From NCBI RefSeq assembly GCF_013364235.1, contig NZ_CP054919.1, positions 4,992,295 through 5,056,294 on the forward strand: 64,000 nucleotides of DNA, given 5' to 3'. Shown here piece after piece: positions 60,472 through 64,000 of this stretch. The position numbers were made by a program, and so were the translations under genes. Below the pieces are notes generated by a model. The model ran no database searches. It was not told where the DNA came from and saw only the letters and a program-made list of their open reading frames with translations. This stretch comes from Kitasatospora sp. NA04385. GTDB lineage: Bacteria > Actinomycetota > Actinomycetes > Streptomycetales > Streptomycetaceae. The first letter of the stretch is position 1; every line of letters starts with the position of its first letter.

Positions 60472-61455
60472 GTGAGGATCTTCCACCGCGCACGGCACCG
60501 TCCGTCGGCGACCTGGCGGCAGACCACCGACCGTGCGTTCACCCTGATCGGCGACGGCCGCTACGAGGACGCCGGGGCGCTGCTGGTGATGGCCGCGGAC
60601 CTGGAGCCGTGGCTGTCCGACTCCTGGTTCAACCTGGCCCTGCTGCACAAGTTCCGCCGGGACTGGGAGCAGGCCCGCTCGGCCGGCCTGCGCGCCGTCG
60701 CGCTGCTCGACCGCCAGCACGGCGCCCCGGACTGGTGGAACCTGGGCATCACCGCCACCGCCCTGCAGGACTGGCCGCTGGCCCGCCGCGCCTGGCAGGC
60801 GTACGGGCTGCGGCTGCCCGGCGGGCCCGCCCTGGACGGGCCGATCGAGCTCGACCTGGGCACCACCCCGGTGCGGCTGTCCCCGGACGGCGAGTCCGAG
60901 GTGGTGTGGGGCCGCCGGCTCGACCCGGCCCGGATCGAGGTGCTGTCCATCCCGCTGCCGTCCTCCGGCCGCCGCTGGGGCGAGGTGGTGCTGCACGACG
61001 GCGCCCCGCACGGCGAGCGGGTCGCCGAGGGCGTCGCCTACCCGGTCTTCGACGAGATCGAGCTGTGGGCGCCGTCCCCCGTGCCGACCTGGGTGGTGCT
61101 GCTGCAGGCCGCCACCGCCGCCGACCGGGACGCGCTGGAGCGCACCGTCGCCGACGCCGGGTACGCCGCCGAGGACTGGACGTCCTCGGTGCGGCTGCTG
61201 TGCCGCACCTGCTCGGAGTCCCGGATGGCCATCGACGACGGCCACACCGCCCACCACGACCCGCACGACGACGGCGACCCGCTGCACCCCGGCCACCTCA
61301 GCCACCTCAGCCAGGGCGCGGCCGGCGGCCCCTGGCAGGTCGAGCGCGAGTGCGGGATCGCCGCGCCCGCCGGCCTGGTCCGGGCGCTGCTGGAGCGCTG
61401 GGCCGCGGCCTCCCCGGCCACCCGCGCCTACCGGGACCTCGAAGAGGTCTGCTGA
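60472..61455 (+). CDS. TPR-repeat protein
   Basis: A 327-residue soluble protein. TPR-like units occur near 20-110 (ADLEPWLSDSWFNLALLHKF, PDWWNLGITATAL). The rest is not recognised; it contains CRTCSES and a His/Asp-rich stretch HTAHHDPHDDGDPLHPGH that might bind metal. GTG 60472 has AAGGGA upstream. Confidence 0.75.
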   Translation: MRIFHRARHRPSATWRQTTDRAFTLIGDGRYEDAGALLVMAADLEPWLSDSWFNLALLHKFRRDWEQARSAGLRAVALLDRQHGAPDWWNLGITATALQDWPLARRAWQAYGLRLPGGPALDGPIELDLGTTPVRLSPDGESEVVWGRRLDPARIEVLSIPLPSSGRRWGEVVLHDGAPHGERVAEGVAYPVFDEIELWAPSPVPTWVVLLQAATAADRDALERTVADAGYAAEDWTSSVRLLCRTCSESRMAIDDGHTAHHDPHDDGDPLHPGHLSHLSQGAAGGPWQVERECGIAAPAGLVRALLERWAAASPATRAYRDLEEVC

Positions 61456-61527
61456 CCCCCGGCCGCCCCGCGCCCCGTACCCTGGACCGGTACACCAGGC
61501 GGATGCGGACGAAAGCGGAACCGAGCG

Positions 61528-62166
61528 ATGGCCGAGCAGCACGACCACGAGCACGACCACGGACACGACCACGCGCACGAGGACACCGAGCCCCAGCGGG
61601 TGGTCGGCGAGGAGCCGGACCTGTCCAGGGGCACCGCGCGTCCGATCACCGTGGTCGGCAACCCGGTGCTGCACCGCGAGGTGCGGACCGTCACCGCCTT
61701 CGACGGCGAGCTGTCCGCGCTGATCGACGACATGTTCCAGTCGATGTACGCGGCGGAGGGCGTCGGCCTGGCCGCCAACCAGATCGGCGTCGACCTGAAG
61801 GTCTTCGTCTACGACTGCCCCGACGACGAGGGCGTCCGGCACGTCGGCCACGTGGTCAACCCGGTCCTGGAGGAGCTGCCGGCCGGCCGCCGCGTCCTGG
61901 ACGACGGCCAGGAGGGCTGCCTGTCCGTCCCCACCGCCTACCAGGAGCTGGCCCGCCCCGACCACGCGGCCGTCACCGGCCAGGACAAGGACGGCAACCC
62001 CGTCCGGGTCGAGGGCACCGGCTTCTTCGCCCGCTGCCTCCAGCACGAGACCGACCACCTGTACGGGTACCTGTACATCGACCGGCTCTCCAAGCGCGAC
62101 CGCAAGGACGCGCTGCGGCAGATGGCCGACGGCACCCCCAAGTACGCGACCGTCCCGAACGACTGA
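61528..62166 (+). CDS. def: Peptide deformylase with His-rich N-terminus
   Basis: A 212-residue metalloenzyme that removes formyl groups from nascent proteins. The three motifs are EGVGLAANQIG (about 75), EGCLSVP (about 128) and QHETDHLYG (about 171). The first 20 residues, HDHEHDHGHDHAHED, form an unusual His/Asp tail that may buffer metal. C-terminal length is usual. Confidence 0.94.
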   Translation: MAEQHDHEHDHGHDHAHEDTEPQRVVGEEPDLSRGTARPITVVGNPVLHREVRTVTAFDGELSALIDDMFQSMYAAEGVGLAANQIGVDLKVFVYDCPDDEGVRHVGHVVNPVLEELPAGRRVLDDGQEGCLSVPTAYQELARPDHAAVTGQDKDGNPVRVEGTGFFARCLQHETDHLYGYLYIDRLSKRDRKDALRQMADGTPKYATVPND

Positions 62167-62183
62167 CGGTCCGGCCGTAGCGC

Positions 62184-62221
62184 GCGAAGGGCCGCACCCC
62201 CGCGGGGGTGCGGCCCTTCGC
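62184..62221. terminator. Perfect 38-bp palindromic terminator
   Basis: GCGAAGGGCCGCACCCCC and its exact complement, no loop excess, between convergent def and nrdB. Serves both directions. Confidence 0.85.
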
Positions 62222-62240
62222 CCTGCGGCCCGGAAGCGGC

Positions 62241-63260
62241 CTAGAAGTCGTCGTCGAAGGAGACCGAGCCCTCGACGGCGATCTGGTAGGCGGAGACCCG
62301 GCGCTCGAAGAAGTTGGTCAGCTCCTGGACGTTCTGCAGCTCCATGAAGCCGAACGGGTTGGTGGAGCCGTACCGGATCGGCAGACCGAGGCGGGCCAGG
62401 CGCTGGTCGGCGACGGCCTGGAGGTACTCGCGCATCGAGTCGGTGTTCATGCCGGGCAGGCCCTCGCCGCACAGGTCGCGGGCGAACTGGAGCTCGGCCT
62501 CGACGGCCTCCTCCAGCATCTCGGTGACCTGCTGGGCCATCTTGTCGTCGAAGAGGTCGGGCTCCTCCTCGCGGACGGTGTCGACCACCGAGAACGCGAA
62601 GTCCATGTGCATCGACTCGTCGCGGAACACCCAGTTGGTGCCGGTGGCCAGGCCGTGCAGCAGGCCGCGGCTGCGGAACCAGTACACGTAGGCGAAGGCG
62701 CCGTAGAAGAACAGGCCCTCGACGCAGGCCGCGAAGCAGATCAGGTTGAGCAGGAAGGCCCGGCGGTCCTCCTTGGTCTGCAGCGAGTCGAGGTGGTCGA
62801 CCGCGTTCATGTATGTGAAGCAGAACTGGGCCTTCTGCGCGATGGAGGGGATGTTCTCCACCGCGGCGAAGGCGGCGTTGCGGTCCTCCGGGTCGGGCAG
62901 GTAGGTGTCCAGCAGCGTCAGGTAGAACTGGACGTGCACGGCCTCCTCGAACAGCTGCCGCGACAGGTAGAGCCGGGCCTCGGGGGAGTTGATGTGCTTG
63001 TAGAGGCTCAGCACCACGTTGTTGGCGACGATCGAGTCACCGGTGGCGAAGAACGCGACCAGCCGGCCGATCATGTGCCGCTCGCCCTCGGAGAGCTTGG
63101 CGAGGTCGGCGACGTCGGAGTGCAGGTCCACCTCCTCCACGGTCCAGGTGTTCTTGATCGCGTCCCGGTACCGGTCGTAGAACGACGGGTAGCGCATCGG
63201 ACGGAGCGTCAGCTCGAAGCCCGGGTCGAGCAGCATCTTCTTCTGGTCTTCGGTGCTCAT
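62241..63260 (-). CDS. nrdB: Class I ribonucleotide reductase, small subunit
   Basis: A 339-residue diiron protein. Ligand motifs are FFATGDSIVANN (Asp), LFEEAVHVQFY (Glu, His, radical-Tyr region), CVEGLFFYGAF (Glu) and FRDESMHMDF (Glu, His). The C-terminal VSFDDDF docks to NrdA. Its ATG overlaps the nrdA stop as TAATG. In S. coelicolor this class Ia operon is repressed by a B12 riboswitch upstream of nrdA, outside this window. Confidence 0.94.
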   Translation of the reverse strand: MSTEDQKKMLLDPGFELTLRPMRYPSFYDRYRDAIKNTWTVEEVDLHSDVADLAKLSEGERHMIGRLVAFFATGDSIVANNVVLSLYKHINSPEARLYLSRQLFEEAVHVQFYLTLLDTYLPDPEDRNAAFAAVENIPSIAQKAQFCFTYMNAVDHLDSLQTKEDRRAFLLNLICFAACVEGLFFYGAFAYVYWFRSRGLLHGLATGTNWVFRDESMHMDFAFSVVDTVREEEPDLFDDKMAQQVTEMLEEAVEAELQFARDLCGEGLPGMNTDSMREYLQAVADQRLARLGLPIRYGSTNPFGFMELQNVQELTNFFERRVSAYQIAVEGSVSFDDDF

Positions 63261-64000
63261 TACTGGCAGGCCTCGCAGGACTCGGGGTTCTCCAGCGAGC
63301 AGGCGATGGCGTCCTGCTCGGCCTGGGAGAGGGCGGGGGTCTGCACCGGGACGGGGGCGGCGGTGCGGGCGGCTCCGGACGCGGCCTGGGCGATCCGGGT
63401 CGCCGGGCGGGAGCGCAGGTAGTAGGTGGTCTTCAGACCGACCTTCCACGCGTAGGAGTACATCGAGGAGAGCTTGCCGATGGTCGGCGCGGCCATGAAC
63501 AGGTTCAGCGACTGGCTCTGGTCGATGTACGGCTGGCGGGCGGCGGCCAGGTCGATCAGCGCGCGCTGCGGCAGCTCCCACGCGGTGCGGTACAGCGAAC
63601 GGACCTCCTGCGGCAGCCAGTTGAACTCCTGGATGGAGCCGTTGGCGTCGCGCAGCGCGTCCCGGGTCTGCTGGTCCCAGACGCCGAGCTCCTTGAGCTC
63701 GCGCACCAGGTACGGGTTGACCTGGAGGAACTCGCCGGAGAGGGTCTCGCGCTTGAACAGGTTGGAGACCTGCGGCTCGATGCACTCGTAGACGCCGGCG
63801 ATGGACGCGATGGTCGCGGTCGGGGCGATGGCGAGCAGCAGCGAGTTGCGCAGGCCCACCTCGGCGATCCGGGCGCGCAGCGCGTCCCAGCGCCCGGTCC
63901 ACTGCGGGGTGGCCGCACCGAAGTGGTCGACGTGCAGCTGGCCGCGGGCGGCGCGGGTCTCGCCGTACGCCTCGTGCCGGCCGAACTTCTCGGCCAGGTC
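63260..64000 (-). CDS. nrdA: Class I ribonucleotide reductase, large subunit (5' truncated)
   Basis: The last 246 codons of nrdA; the reading frame is open to the window edge. PTATIASIAGVYECIEPQ is the characteristic active-site segment with cysteine, followed by the Tyr pair in KTTYYLRS that relays the radical to NrdB. The tail NPESCEACQ holds the swinging redox cysteines. Coupled to nrdB. Confidence 0.93.
   Translation of the reverse strand, partial: DLAEKFGRHEAYGETRAARGQLHVDHFGAATPQWTGRWDALRARIAEVGLRNSLLLAIAPTATIASIAGVYECIEPQVSNLFKRETLSGEFLQVNPYLVRELKELGVWDQQTRDALRDANGSIQEFNWLPQEVRSLYRTAWELPQRALIDLAAARQPYIDQSQSLNLFMAAPTIGKLSSMYSYAWKVGLKTTYYLRSRPATRIAQAASGAARTAAPVPVQTPALSQAEQDAIACSLENPESCEACQ

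Noticed and set aside
63260..64000. B12 riboswitch of the nrd operon
   Set aside because: It would lie upstream of nrdA, beyond the right edge of the window, so it cannot be assessed.

Overview
This window is chromosomal core DNA from a high-GC actinomycete of the family Streptomycetaceae (Streptomyces or Kitasatospora). The evidence is strong G/C bias at third codon positions, GTG and TTG starts, GTGA and ATGA stop-start overlaps, and a gene set and order matching the sigR-rsrA / wblC region of Streptomyces. Part of the order (moeZ, alkyltransferase-like gene, adnAB, nudC, mrx1, uvrD2, wblC) also resembles the mycobacterial whiB7 neighbourhood. I see no prophage, transposase, CRISPR array or rRNA.

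Layout. 0-8 kb: fragment of a membrane protein, NAD-dependent epimerase, moeZ behind a SigR-type promoter, a TetR regulator divergent from a dehydrogenase with palindromic operators, and a large membrane pseudokinase/LPG-synthase-like protein. 8-15 kb: an alkyltransferase-like protein and the AdnA/AdnB helicase-nuclease pair. 15-24 kb: SpoIIE-type phosphatase, exo/endonuclease-phosphatase protein, a PadR-controlled ABC exporter, M20 peptidase and NudC. 24-31 kb: GntR regulator, mycoredoxin (SigR promoter), UvrD2, then wblC behind a long leader with a WhiB7-type promoter, a leader ORF and an attenuator, followed by a small coiled-coil gene and an APH-fold kinase. 31-45 kb: frameshifted barstar-like gene, ABC1-family kinase, degenerate ThiF protein, YgjP-like peptidase, Nudix protein, DUF2342-type protein, epimerase, MoaE, PDZ/Lon-like protease, UPF0182 protein, initiator tRNA. 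45-56 kb: DasR-box chitinase, Sel1-repeat protein, and the leftward aroA-rsgA-SMR exporter-hisN cluster. 56-64 kb: sigR-rsrA with autoregulatory promoter, two HD-type phosphodiesterases, TPR protein, peptide deformylase, and class I ribonucleotide reductase nrdB and (partial) nrdA.

The genes cohere around thiol-oxidative and antibiotic stress (sigR-rsrA, mycoredoxin, moeZ, wblC), DNA repair (AdnAB, UvrD2, alkyltransferase-like protein, SRAP) and translation housekeeping (deformylase, RsgA, initiator tRNA). The strongest structural observations are (1) the wblC leader, where the end of a leader ORF can pair 12/13 with the ascending arm of a terminator, giving mutually exclusive RNA structures; (2) a roughly 154-bp element with 21-bp inverted ends in two separate convergent intergenic gaps, one copy with a 46-bp tandem amplification; (3) three SigR-type promoters; (4) four apparent single-base deletions in genes, which may be real mutations or base-calling errors in G/C runs.
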